A DNA stretch of 64,000 nucleotides from Enterococcus phoeniculicola ATCC BAA-412. Lineage in GTDB: Bacteria > Bacillota > Bacilli > Lactobacillales > Enterococcaceae. The stretch spans positions 558,001 to 622,000 of the forward strand of contig NZ_ASWE01000002.1 of NCBI RefSeq assembly GCF_000407505.1, read 5' to 3'. Position numbers and translations under genes: made by a program. The stretch's first letter is position 1. The number at the start of each line of letters is the position of its first letter. Shown here in pieces: positions 1 through 7,555 of the stretch. The notes beneath the pieces are model-generated. The model saw only the letters and a list, made by a program, of their open reading frames with translations. It was not told where the DNA came from and did no database searches.

Positions 1-215
1 ACCGGTGAGCCAAGTGTTTTTCCATGGCGAATCCCTGAAGTAATTTTCACTTGATCTTTTTCAATAAGCATTCTTCCGCCACGACCATAGCCTGTTTGAC
101 GTCTGGCAAGCTCACTATTAATTTCTTCTGCCGTTAAAGGCATTCCTGCGGGTAGTCCTTCAATAATAGTTGTTAATTCTGGTCCATGTGATTCTCCAGC
201 TGTCAGAAATCTCAT
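1..215 (-). CDS. aroC: Chorismate synthase, N-terminal part (cut by window edge)
   Basis: Last shikimate-pathway step: EPSP to chorismate, using reduced FMN, in the cytoplasm. Reading minus from the ATG at 215 gives [12 protein letters not shown], the classic N-terminus with the catalytic-site Gly-Glu-Ser-His, then an [12 protein letters not shown] stretch typical of the family. About 71 codons are visible; the remainder lies left of position 1. A ribosome site (AGGAG, then a second GAGG-like stretch) overlaps the end of aroB, 8 bases upstream, so it is the fourth gene of the aroE-aroF-aroB-aroC operon and should share the Tyr/Phe-type leader at about 3.3-3.5 kb. Identification is secure although only the N-terminus is present. 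Confidence 0.95.
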   Translation of the reverse strand, partial: MRFLTAGESHGPELTTIIEGLPAGMPLTAEEINSELARRQTGYGRGGRMLIEKDQVKITSGIRHGKTLGSP

Positions 216-223
216 ATTCTTCC

Positions 224-1294
224 TCACTCCTTTATAACTAAAAATTCATTGACTAATGGTGTCTCAATTGTTTGAATTTTTGCTTGTCCAATTGTTTCTA
301 ATAAAATCAGTTTGATGGTGTTTCCACGTGTCTTTTTATCATGGGTAATCGCCTGAAACAATGCGTCTTTTTCCCATGGACTGTGCTGAGTAGGAAGACC
401 AAATTTTGTACTCATTTGAGTCAGCTTTTCTGTCGTTCCTTTCGCTGTCAGTCCTTTTTTCTCTGCAATACGTGTGATTTGAGTCATACCAATTGCGACA
501 CCCTCACCATGGGTTACGACCCCGTAACCTGCGGTAGCTTCAATAGCATGACCAATCGTATGACCAAAATTCAAAATCAAACGATTACCATTGTCTAAGA
601 CATCTTCTTCAACAACGGATTGCTTTATTTTTAAACAAGCCGTAAGTATCGCTTCTGCGTCTTCTAGTAAGGCTTGCTCATTTTCCAACGCTTCTAATCG
701 TGACCAAAGAGAGGCATCCGCAATGGCTGCTGATTTTATGATTTCTGCAATCCCTTCTCTTATTCGGCGAACCTCTAAAGTATTTAGAGTGAGTGGATCA
801 ACAAGCACTCCTTCAGGCTGCCAAAAGCTACCAATTAAATTTTTAGCTTGTTCTGTATTAACAGCGGTCTTTCCTCCAATACTGCTATCTACTTGTGCAA
901 GTAAGGTGGTTGGTACTTGGAGATAATGGATTCCCCTCATGTAAATGGAAGCAACAAATCCAGCTAAATCCCCAACGACTCCCCCGCCTAAAGCAAGAAT
1001 TCCATCTGTTCGAGTAAATCCATTTTCAGCTAAAAAATCAACAATGTCTGAGGCAACTGAGATAGATTTGCTTGTTTCACCAGGGATAACGGAGAAAATA
1101 ACCGTATCAAATCCCTGTTCCTTTAATTGTTGAAAGACAAGATTTCCATATAATAATTGAACAGTGTCATCTGTAATGATACAAATTTTTTGTTTTGTCC
1201 ACAAAGAGGAAACCCATGAGCCAATCTGTGTCAACGACTCTTTTTCTATTAGAATATCATATGCGTGTTCTGGAAGAGTAACAGTTAACTTCAT
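224..1294 (-). CDS. aroB: 3-dehydroquinate synthase
   Basis: Converts DAHP to 3-dehydroquinate; NAD- and metal-dependent second step of the shikimate pathway. The 356-residue length is normal. The NAD-binding glycine run GGGVVGD is at residues 103-109, the substrate loop [11 protein letters not shown] at 136-146, and metal ligands are expected from the Glu of GIAEIIK (about 184), His245 or His249 in FGHTIGHA, and His262. Ten bases separate it from aroF upstream and 8 from aroC downstream, so it is translated from one operon mRNA. No oddities seen. Confidence 0.97.
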   Translation of the reverse strand: MKLTVTLPEHAYDILIEKESLTQIGSWVSSLWTKQKICIITDDTVQLLYGNLVFQQLKEQGFDTVIFSVIPGETSKSISVASDIVDFLAENGFTRTDGILALGGGVVGDLAGFVASIYMRGIHYLQVPTTLLAQVDSSIGGKTAVNTEQAKNLIGSFWQPEGVLVDPLTLNTLEVRRIREGIAEIIKSAAIADASLWSRLEALENEQALLEDAEAILTACLKIKQSVVEEDVLDNGNRLILNFGHTIGHAIEATAGYGVVTHGEGVAIGMTQITRIAEKKGLTAKGTTEKLTQMSTKFGLPTQHSPWEKDALFQAITHDKKTRGNTIKLILLETIGQAKIQTIETPLVNEFLVIKE

Positions 1295-1304
1295 ATAGCC
1301 TCAC

Positions 1305-2333
1305 CTACTTTTCTAATGCTTGAATTTCTCTCATCGCTTTTTCCATAATCTGAACTTCTTTCATCATGTTCATGTAGGTCTTTTCATTTAGAGACTGGGG
1401 ACCATCTGACCAAGCATTTGCTGGATCTGGATGAATTTCAACAATCATACCATCTGCACCAGAAGCGACTCCCGCTCTTGCCATTGGAGGAACTAAATCC
1501 CAAATGCCCGTTCCGTGACTTGGATCAACAATAATTGGAAAATGACTTAATTTTTTCATTAAAGGGACGGCACTTAAGTCAAATGTATTTCTGGTTGCAG
1601 TTTCGTAGGTTCTAATTCCTCGTTCGATAAAGATCACTTGATGATTATTTTGAACAGCGATATATTCAGCTGCGTTCAGCCACTCGTCAATAGTACCAGA
1701 AATTCCACGCTTCAAGCCAATTGGTTTTCCTGTTTTTCCCACGGCTTGTAATAGTTTAAAGTTTTGCATGTTTCTTGCACCAATTTGAAGAATATCACTG
1801 TATGCAGCAACCATATCGATATGTCCTTCATCCATTACTTCTGTAATAACTTGCATACCCAGCTCATCTGCTGCCTGACGAATGTATTTTAATCCTTCTT
1901 CTTCTAATCCTTGGAAGGCGTAAGGAGAGGTTCTTGGTTTAAAGGCGCCACCACGTAAAATTTGAGCACCTCCAGCTTTGGCAATTCGGGCACACTCACG
2001 AATTTGATCCAAACCTTCAATGGAACAAGGGCCTGCCATGGTTACGAAGTTTTCAGTTCCCCCTATTTTTACGCCATTTACATCTACAACTGTGTCCTGA
2101 GGATGAAATTCTCTAGAGGTTAATTTATACGTATTGGAAATTTTCACCGTATTTTCGACCCCATCGTAGCTGTTGAAAGCTACATCTTGTATAGTTTTGG
2201 TGTCTCCTAAGAGTCCGATGACGACATGATCTTTTCCCTGATTAATTTGGACATCTAGTCCTTCTTTTTTTACTCGATTTACAACACGTTCTAGCTGTTC
2301 TTTTGTGGCATTTGATTTCATGATAACGATCAT
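1305..2333 (-). CDS. aroF: DAHP synthase, class I beta, with regulatory N-domain
   Basis: Commits PEP and erythrose 4-phosphate to aromatic synthesis. 342 residues: an N-terminal ferredoxin-like domain (about 1-75), which in this subfamily commonly carries feedback inhibition by Tyr/Phe, then a TIM barrel with the metal cysteine in GPCSIE (101-106), [12 protein letters not shown] (117-128) and DPSHGTG near 270. The start at 2333 follows a GAGGAAAAG ribosome site; Met5 is an alternative. If the N-domain is functional, aromatic products control this enzyme allosterically while the operon leader controls its transcription. The isoform name aroF is by convention; aroA or aroG are also used in this group. 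Confidence 0.95.
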   Translation of the reverse strand: MIVIMKSNATKEQLERVVNRVKKEGLDVQINQGKDHVVIGLLGDTKTIQDVAFNSYDGVENTVKISNTYKLTSREFHPQDTVVDVNGVKIGGTENFVTMAGPCSIEGLDQIRECARIAKAGGAQILRGGAFKPRTSPYAFQGLEEEGLKYIRQAADELGMQVITEVMDEGHIDMVAAYSDILQIGARNMQNFKLLQAVGKTGKPIGLKRGISGTIDEWLNAAEYIAVQNNHQVIFIERGIRTYETATRNTFDLSAVPLMKKLSHFPIIVDPSHGTGIWDLVPPMARAGVASGADGMIVEIHPDPANAWSDGPQSLNEKTYMNMMKEVQIMEKAMREIQALEK

Positions 2334-2362
2334 TACTTTTCCTCATCTCTATTTATTTTAGT

Positions 2363-3232
2363 TTAACTATTTTCTACAATTGGTTTTATTTTTTCTATAG
2401 GCATTTCCTGCTGTGTCCAGAGTTCAAATGCTGCGGCACCTTGATAAAGGAGCATGCCTAAGCCATTAGCAGTTTTTGCTCCACGAAGACGTGCTTCTCT
2501 CAAAAATTTGGTTTCCCTAGGATTATAGATGACATCATAGACAGCTAAATCTTCACGAATGATAGAAAAATCTTCAATTGGACTTGCTTCAATGTTAGGC
2601 TGCATGCCAACTCCTGTAGCATTTATGAAAAGAACACTATCTGCTACATCATCTGCAAGAGCTGATTTATCTTCTAAATCATGTAAGGTAATCAAACAAG
2701 AGGTATTTTCTTGTACGTAGGCTAATTTTTTCTGAACGCTTGTATAAAAGTCATCGTGTCTGTTATAGACCGCAATCTCTTTTACGCCATCTAATGCTGC
2801 TTGAACAATAATCGCTGTGGCTGCCCCACCTGCGCCAATGATGGTCATTTTTTTCCCAATTACGTCTATTTCTTTATCCTTCAAGCTTCTCATAAATCCT
2901 GTTCCATCTGTGATATGCCCGGTTAATTTTCCCTCGTGGTTTACAATGGTATTGATTGCACCGACTAACTTAGCTGCCTCACTTAGCTCATCCATCATTG
3001 GAACTGCCGCCATTTTATTTGGCATGGATAAATTTGCTCCAAGCATCTCTAAATTTTTAATGGAGTCAATAGCTTGTGAAAGTCGATCAACTCCTAAGTC
3101 AAAAGCAAGATAGACCGCATCAATTCCTAATTCTTGAAATGCAGTGTTGTGAATCATGGGGGATACACTGTGACGAATCGGTGTCGCAAAAAGTCCTACC
3201 AGTCTTGTGTGTCCAGTAATATTGTTTTCCAT
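2363..3232 (-). CDS. aroE: Shikimate dehydrogenase, YdiB-like subtype
   Basis: Reduces 3-dehydroshikimate to shikimate. I choose the ATG at 3232 (289 residues), seven bases after GGAGGAG; a TTG six codons upstream overlaps that ribosome site. Substrate motif SVSP is at 22-25, catalytic Lys73 in SMPNK, the Asp of TDGTG at about 109, and the nucleotide loop GAGGAATA at 133-140. SMPNK, the NRHDDF segment at 157-162 and the GMLLYQGAAAFELW C-terminus resemble E. coli YdiB (quinate/shikimate dehydrogenase) more than classic AroE, which suggests that NAD and quinate may also be accepted. It is the first gene of the operon, directly behind the tandem-terminator leader. Function is sure; cofactor preference is inference. 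Confidence 0.93.
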   Translation of the reverse strand: MENNITGHTRLVGLFATPIRHSVSPMIHNTAFQELGIDAVYLAFDLGVDRLSQAIDSIKNLEMLGANLSMPNKMAAVPMMDELSEAAKLVGAINTIVNHEGKLTGHITDGTGFMRSLKDKEIDVIGKKMTIIGAGGAATAIIVQAALDGVKEIAVYNRHDDFYTSVQKKLAYVQENTSCLITLHDLEDKSALADDVADSVLFINATGVGMQPNIEASPIEDFSIIREDLAVYDVIYNPRETKFLREARLRGAKTANGLGMLLYQGAAAFELWTQQEMPIEKIKPIVENS

Positions 3233-3261
3233 TTTTTCTCCTCCAATCAATTATCCAAAAA

Positions 3262-3305
3262 AAGGTGCTCACCGTAAATTTTCAAAAAATCTACAGTGAG
3301 CACCT
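3262..3305 (-). terminator. Second terminator of the aro leader
   Basis: A long hairpin (arms AAGGTGCTCAC and GTGAGCACCTT with a partly paired A/T-rich centre) is followed on the minus strand by seven T residues. It ends about 18 bases before the aroE ribosome site, downstream of the conditional terminator at 3329-3355. If always active it would silence the operon, so it must be leaky or regulated; the sequence does not show how. Confidence 0.85.
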
Positions 3306-3328
3306 TTTACAAGTGCAGAAAATAAAAA

Positions 3329-3355
3329 GCCACTATAGATTTTCATCTATGTGGC
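3329..3355 (-). terminator. Conditional terminator of the aro attenuator
   Basis: Minus-strand hairpin GCCACATAGAT-gaaa-ATCTATAGTGGC followed by TTTTTATTTT. Its 5' arm (3345-3355) is also complementary to the upstream segment 3389-3400, so terminator and antiterminator exclude each other. Confidence 0.88.
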
Positions 3356-3442
3356 GGATAAGACAACTTCGCATCTTAAATTTCCCTAGCCATCATAGAT
3401 ACAAACGTTTAGGTTTGCATCCATGAATTCATGAATACAACC

Positions 3443-3499
3443 TTATCTAAAATAGCTAAAGTAATAATTATTCAGTTGTGGTTTTTGTAATTGTAACAT
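3443..3499 (-). CDS. Leader peptide, Tyr/Phe-rich (aro operon)
   Basis: An 18-residue open frame: ATG at 3499, TAA at 3445-3443. GGAG lies 8 bases upstream of the ATG and the promoter -10 box is 35 bases further. Residues 10-18 read NNYYFSYFR: five aromatic codons (TAT TAC TTT, AGC, TAT TTT) immediately before the stop. This is the arrangement of attenuator peptides such as PheL and TrpL. The peptide probably has no function beyond ribosome positioning. It aligns with the trpX leader peptide in NN...S..R-stop. Confidence 0.85.
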   Translation of the reverse strand: MLQLQKPQLNNYYFSYFR

Positions 3500-3534
3500 A
3501 ACAATCGCTCCAAACTGTTTTTAAGATTGACCTA

Positions 3535-3563
3535 AGTATAGGATGAATAGAAAAAGCTGTCAA
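3535..3563 (-). promoter_or_regulatory. Promoter of the aro operon leader
   Basis: Minus strand: TTGACA (3563-3558), a 17-base spacer, TATACT (3540-3535). This matches sigma-A consensus in five of six positions at -10 and six of six at -35. The trpX promoter shares the unusual spacer end TTCATCCT. Confidence 0.9.
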
Positions 3564-3575
3564 CACTTTTTTTCA

Positions 3576-3683
3576 TTATTTTTTCATTTTATTTTCAGAA
3601 GCAGATTTCTTTCCTTCAAAAAATCCACCTTTATTTATTACTGCGTCTATCAATAGTTCTATCAGAGAAATCAAGGCGTCCAT
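3576..3683 (-). CDS. Possible 35-residue protein, unknown
   Basis: A short frame beginning MDALISLIELLID and ending in a Lys-rich tail, 33 bases after the M23-like gene and just before the aro promoter. It has an amphipathic-looking first half followed by a GGFFEGKK turn. No strong ribosome site precedes the ATG (only a weak GAG). It might be a real small protein, the end of a decayed gene, or chance. No family recognised. Confidence 0.3.
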   Translation of the reverse strand: MDALISLIELLIDAVINKGGFFEGKKSASENKMKK

Positions 3684-3716
3684 AGGGATAGAAGCTCTAT
3701 TTCTTTTTATTATTCA

Positions 3717-4376
3717 CTATTCAGCAGGTATTTTTTCAGAAGAAACAACACTACCTGAGTTTGGGAAAGCATTGGTTCGTTTTTTTATCTGTTCTTTTTC
3801 TCGTTGTGTAAAATGCCGGAAAAAAAGTGGGATGCCGCTTCCGTTTGAAAAATCTAAAGTATTCATAGCCTGAATGTGAATATGCGGCTCTGTTGAATTT
3901 CCAGAGTTTCCACAGTTGGCGATATGTTGCCCTTCAGTAACGGACTGTCCTTCTTTTACAAGTATAGAATCTTTTTGTAGATGAACAATCGCAACAAATA
4001 GATCAACTTCCTTTGCCTTGATGACAAGATAATTACCGGCAATTGCCTGGTGTCCTTTGCGTATACGTGAAGATTGACTCAGCACATAAGGGAGTAATGT
4101 AAACCAACTCCGTCTAGCTACATGATCTTCCTCCCCGTTATGGATACTTACAATTTCTCCCTCAATTGGAGAAAATACTGATTTGCCAAAACTGTAAAAT
4201 AGTTCAGGTTGTTCTACCCCAAAAAATGTGCGCCAGCTTTTACTGGGGGCTGTTCGCGTCTTACGGTCAACTGCCATAAAATCAAATGCATAGCTTGTAC
4301 CAAATAAAGTGGTTCCATGGCTGGGTATCTGATTTGCAGGTGTATTTCCAACGAGCCATTGCCCTTCAAATGGCAA
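3717..4376 (-). CDS. M23-family metallopeptidase-like protein, start uncertain
   Basis: Resembles the LytM/M23 fold: an N-terminal domain with PSHGTTLFGTSYAFDFMAV (about 19-37), a central SPIEGEIVSIHNG strand typical of lysostaphin-like domains, and C-terminal EPHIHIQAM (about 163-171) in the position of the H-x-H zinc motif. No signal peptide or membrane segment, so it is not an obvious wall hydrolase. The only start in frame is TTG at 4376, without a good ribosome site. The frame stays open upstream to about 4510 without ATG, GTG or TTG, and a good AGGAGG lies at about 4426-4431 in front of no start codon. Either a rare start is used or the 5' end is damaged. Confidence 0.6.
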   Translation of the reverse strand: MPFEGQWLVGNTPANQIPSHGTTLFGTSYAFDFMAVDRKTRTAPSKSWRTFFGVEQPELFYSFGKSVFSPIEGEIVSIHNGEEDHVARRSWFTLLPYVLSQSSRIRKGHQAIAGNYLVIKAKEVDLFVAIVHLQKDSILVKEGQSVTEGQHIANCGNSGNSTEPHIHIQAMNTLDFSNGSGIPLFFRHFTQREKEQIKKRTNAFPNSGSVVSSEKIPAE

Positions 4377-4514
4377 ACCGCCTATTAGAAACTCTTCATT
4401 TTTTTTCGTTTCCGTCGGTATTCCCTCCTTTTTTCGTTCATTAACTGCATAGGCATAAACACGATTCTTTTCACACTTAAATCCTAGAATTGTTATCCAG
4501 TAAGCTAGTTATAG

Positions 4515-4545
4515 AAAAATACGGATTTGGTTACCCGTATTTTTT
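4515..4545 (-). terminator. Terminator of the trpXYZ operon
   Basis: Minus-strand hairpin AAAATACGG/CCGTATTTT with a short loop, followed by T residues, about 135 bases after the ATPase stop codon. It lies immediately before the open frame of the M23-like gene. Confidence 0.75.
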
Positions 4546-4678
4546 TGACTATCTCATAATCACATTCGTAAATAAAATGAGCCAATCAGTCGTTTCTTGT
4601 AGTATACCTTATATTCCTTATTCATGGAATGTTCCAGTGTAGATAAACTGGAACTGATAGCGAACGAAGAAATGTCTT

Positions 4679-5458
4679 TTACCCTACAATGACCTCCTCT
4701 TGTTCTTCAAAAAATAAAAGTAAATCTGAAAGTGTCAATTTTTCTTTTTCTTCTGCCGAAAGATCTTGAATAATTTTTCCTTTTTGTAAAACGATTAGTC
4801 GATTTCCATAATGTAACGCATCTTCCATTCGATGGGTAATCATCAGACAAGTTAACTGTTCGTCTTTAATACGACGATCCGTTAGCGCCATTAATTGTTT
4901 GGACGTTTTTGGATCAAGGGCTGCTGTATGCTCATCTAGTAATAACAGCTCTGGTCGTTTAATCGTTGCCATTAGCAGACTTAAAGCTTGTCTTTGCCCA
5001 CCAGAAAGGTGTCCGGTTGGAGTATCTAAATGATTTTCGAGTCCATTTCCAACTTCTTTACATAATTCATAGAAATACTCTTTTTGCTGTTTTAACTGTC
5101 TTTTTTTCAAAATGCGTCTTTCCCCTCTTTTTTGTGCAAGAAGTAGATTTTCCGCGACAGTCATTCGAGGCGCCGTTCCCATCTTTGGATCTTGAAACAC
5201 ACGTGAAAGAAATTCGGCTCTTTTTTCCTCGGAAAGATTATTTACGAGTCGATCCCCCATCGTGATTGTTCCACTTGTCACAGTCGTCGTTCCCGCAATA
5301 GAATTAAACAGTGTACTTTTTCCAGCACCATTTCCCCCTAATACCGTGACAAATTCACCGGCATTTATGGTTAAATCAATACTATCTAATAAGACTTTTT
5401 TTTCTTGAATCCCGTTATCAATTTCTTTTCGAACTTGTTTGATTTCAATAATTGCCAT
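4679..5458 (-). CDS. trpZ: ABC transporter ATPase (TrpZ-like)
   Basis: Energises import by the adjacent permease and binding protein. 259 residues: Walker A GGNGAGKST at 41-49, Q-loop Gln at 89, signature LSGGQ at 151-155, Walker B LLLLDE at 171-176, switch His near 208 (ITHRMEDA). Starts six bases after the permease stop. This ATPase class pairs with BPD_transp_2 permeases and PF04392 binding proteins, as in streptococcal TrpXYZ. The Trp assignment rests on the leader peptide at 7556-7615, not on this protein. Confidence 0.85.
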   Translation of the reverse strand: MAIIEIKQVRKEIDNGIQEKKVLLDSIDLTINAGEFVTVLGGNGAGKSTLFNSIAGTTTVTSGTITMGDRLVNNLSEEKRAEFLSRVFQDPKMGTAPRMTVAENLLLAQKRGERRILKKRQLKQQKEYFYELCKEVGNGLENHLDTPTGHLSGGQRQALSLLMATIKRPELLLLDEHTAALDPKTSKQLMALTDRRIKDEQLTCLMITHRMEDALHYGNRLIVLQKGKIIQDLSAEEKEKLTLSDLLLFFEEQEEVIVG

Positions 5459-5464
5459 ATGCTG

Positions 5465-6343
5465 TTACTCCTTTTCTGTGCCTAATGTGAGATTCAACGC
5501 ACGTTTTACTTGTGGAATCATTAAACATAAAGCTAAAATTCCTGCGGAGAAGATTTTTAGATAGGTGGTATCAAATCCGGCTGCGATAACAAGTAAAATC
5601 AATAACTGATAAATAATACTTCCAATAACGATTGCGATGAGCCGTTCGGTAAAGGTTAATTCGCCAAATAGCACCTCCCCTATAATGATAGAGGCAAGAC
5701 CAATGACAATCACCCCTGTCCCCTTGCTTACATCTGCGTAGCCGTCATTTTGAGCAATCAGTGCACCTGATAATGCGATAACACCATTAGACAGTGTTAA
5801 TCCCAATATTTTCATTCGATCAGTTGCCACCCCCAATGAACGTGCCATCGTTTCATTGTCTCCTGTCGCAATATAGGACTGTCCTAAATCTGTATTAAAA
5901 AAGAAAAGAAGTAAGGAGATGATAATGGCTAGTGCAAGAAGCCCAACAATCACAATATCAAAATAATCTGGCAGATTGAGCTTAATGAAAAAATCTTGAA
6001 TTCTCGGTTTATTTAACAAAGAAAGATTCGGTGTTTTCATAACGAAAAGAATCACTGAATTAAGTCCTGACATCACCAAGATTCCCGCTAAGATGACAGG
6101 TATTTTCCCCTTTGTAAATAGTAAGCCTGTTACCATTCCGGCAAGCATTCCAGAAAGAATCCCCAAAAGAGTGGCAAGTATAGGATGAATTCCATGAGAG
6201 ATGGCCGTCACGCAGACAGCTCCTCCTAGAGGAAATGAACCCTCTGTTGTCATATCTGGAAAATTTAAAATTCGATAGGTCATAAAAATCCCTAACCCAA
6301 GTATTGCCCATAACATTCCTTGACCAATTGCTGAAACAATCAT
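5465..6343 (-). CDS. trpY: ABC transporter permease (TrpY-like)
   Basis: Integral membrane subunit of the trpXYZ importer; 292 residues, about eight hydrophobic segments spread along its length, branched-chain-type (BPD_transp_2) permease. A good GAGGAGG site precedes the ATG. It lies 31 bases after the binding-protein gene and 6 before the ATPase gene, so the three are co-transcribed. Substrate inferred from the leader. Confidence 0.85.
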   Translation of the reverse strand: MIVSAIGQGMLWAILGLGIFMTYRILNFPDMTTEGSFPLGGAVCVTAISHGIHPILATLLGILSGMLAGMVTGLLFTKGKIPVILAGILVMSGLNSVILFVMKTPNLSLLNKPRIQDFFIKLNLPDYFDIVIVGLLALAIIISLLLFFFNTDLGQSYIATGDNETMARSLGVATDRMKILGLTLSNGVIALSGALIAQNDGYADVSKGTGVIVIGLASIIIGEVLFGELTFTERLIAIVIGSIIYQLLILLVIAAGFDTTYLKIFSAGILALCLMIPQVKRALNLTLGTEKE

Positions 6344-6374
6344 ATTTATTCCTCCTCATTCATCTTGTATATGC

Positions 6375-7373
6375 TTATTCTTCTGTTGTAACTAACTTGG
6401 CTGAGTTTTTTAATTCTTCTGGAATTGTGATTCCTAATTTTTCAGCCTGTGTAGTGTTTATAATCGTATCTCCTTCAGTAAATGTATAGATTGGTGTAGT
6501 AGCTGGTTCGGATTTCCCAGATAAAATATCTGCAGCCATCTTTCCTGCTTGTACCCCTAAATCAAACTGATTGATTCCAACAGTGGCTAACCCACCTTGC
6601 TGAACCATTGTATCAACAGAGGTAATAATTGGTTTATTTGATTTATTTGCTTCACTGACGACTGTTTGCATGGCATTTGCAATCGTATTATCCAAAGGAA
6701 TATAAATGAAATCGACCTCTTGGCTCATGACCTGAACCGTTTGAGCAATTTCATTACTTGATGGAACTGCCATTTTCTTTGTCATAAAGCCTTGTTTTTT
6801 CGCAGCTTCTTCCGCTTCAGCCACTTGATACTTTGAATTATCTTCCGCTGACGAATATAAAATACCCACTGTTTTTGCGGTAGGAAGTAATTGTTTTGCT
6901 AGTGCCATTTGAGCATTTACTGGAGATTTATCTGAGACACCTGTAATATTTCCGCCAGGTGCTTCATTATCGGCTACAAGATTTGCCCCCACCGGATCAG
7001 TTACTGCCCCTAAAACGATGGGAATTTCAGAAGTAGTTGTTGCTAGAGACTGAGCAGCGGGCGTCGCAATGCCAATTAACACATCGGATTTTTTTTGAAC
7101 CAGCTGTTGACTCATTGTAGTTAGCTTACTTTGATCGGCTTGCCCATTTTGAAAGAGAATTTCAATTTTATCTTCAGTGTACCCTTCATCTGCTAGTCCT
7201 TGTTTTACTCCTTTGTAAATTTCATCTAATGCAGGATGACTGACGAATTGCAATACACCAACTTTTTTCTTTTCAATTTGGACTGTTTCTGTTTTCTTCT
7301 CTTGTAAAAAGAATGACGCGATGAGTACGAGGACAACGGCACTGACCGCAAAAATTAATCGTTTATTTTTCAT
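6375..7373 (-). CDS. trpX: ABC substrate-binding protein (TrpX-like, PF04392 family)
   Basis: 332 residues. The N-terminus (MKNKR, then a hydrophobic stretch at about 7-24) ends in ASFFLQEKK, with no lipobox cysteine, so the protein is probably held by an uncleaved membrane anchor or released, not lipidated. The mature part starts at KKVGVLQFVSHPALDEI, the typical opening of the ABC_sub_bind family. It is the first gene behind the Trp-codon leader and tandem terminators. Related proteins include streptococcal TrpX. Tryptophan as ligand is inference; a Tyr-binding relative cannot be excluded from this protein alone. Confidence 0.85.
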   Translation of the reverse strand: MKNKRLIFAVSAVVLVLIASFFLQEKKTETVQIEKKKVGVLQFVSHPALDEIYKGVKQGLADEGYTEDKIEILFQNGQADQSKLTTMSQQLVQKKSDVLIGIATPAAQSLATTTSEIPIVLGAVTDPVGANLVADNEAPGGNITGVSDKSPVNAQMALAKQLLPTAKTVGILYSSAEDNSKYQVAEAEEAAKKQGFMTKKMAVPSSNEIAQTVQVMSQEVDFIYIPLDNTIANAMQTVVSEANKSNKPIITSVDTMVQQGGLATVGINQFDLGVQAGKMAADILSGKSEPATTPIYTFTEGDTIINTTQAEKLGITIPEELKNSAKLVTTEE

Positions 7374-7408
7374 TTATAATTCCTCCAACTTGTTTTTTTA
7401 ATAAAAAA

Positions 7409-7435
7409 GACAACTACCGAGTGGTGGTAGTTGTC
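7409..7435 (-). terminator. Second terminator of the trpX leader
   Basis: Minus-strand hairpin GACAACTACC/GGTAGTTGTC with a seven-base loop, followed by seven T residues, about 20 bases before the trpX ribosome site. It has the same position as the second terminator of the aro leader but an unrelated sequence. Confidence 0.87.
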
Positions 7436-7446
7436 GCAAAACAAAA

Positions 7447-7475
7447 GACCACATAGACAGTTCATCTATGCGGCC
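7447..7475 (-). terminator. Conditional terminator of the trpX attenuator
   Basis: Minus-strand hairpin GGCCGCATAGA/TCTATGTGGTC followed by TTTTGTTTT. The 5' arm contains GCATAGAT, which can instead pair with ATCTATGC at 7492-7499. Confidence 0.88.
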
Positions 7476-7555
7476 GAATAAGATTTTCTTAGCATAGATA
7501 CAAATTTTAGAACATACTCTAAAAGCTGTATCCATGAATGACTTCATCAATACAA

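Larger units (their letters stand above)
3329..3499 (-). promoter_or_regulatory. Tyr/Phe-type leader-peptide attenuator of the aro operon
   Basis: Transcript order: leader peptide (3499-3443); segment 0, GGUUGUAUU (3442-3434), immediately after its stop; a small hairpin; segment 1, GGAUGCAAACC (3422-3412); segment 2, GUUUGUAUCUAUGAUGGC (3406-3389); segment 3 (3355-3345); segment 4 (3340-3329) and a U-run. Each segment pairs with the next: 0:1, 1:2 (13 bp including two G-U), 2:3 and 3:4 (terminator). Prediction: a ribosome reaching the stop codon hides segment 0, so 1:2 and 3:4 form and transcription stops; a ribosome stalled on Tyr/Phe codons leaves 0:1 and 2:3 free to form and the operon is read. 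All pairings were checked by hand, not folded by software. Confidence 0.85.

Noticed and set aside
3329-3499. T-box riboswitch before aroE or trpX
   Set aside because: Neither leader has the TGGNACCGCG sequence that is plain before alaS; leader peptides and segment cascades explain them better.
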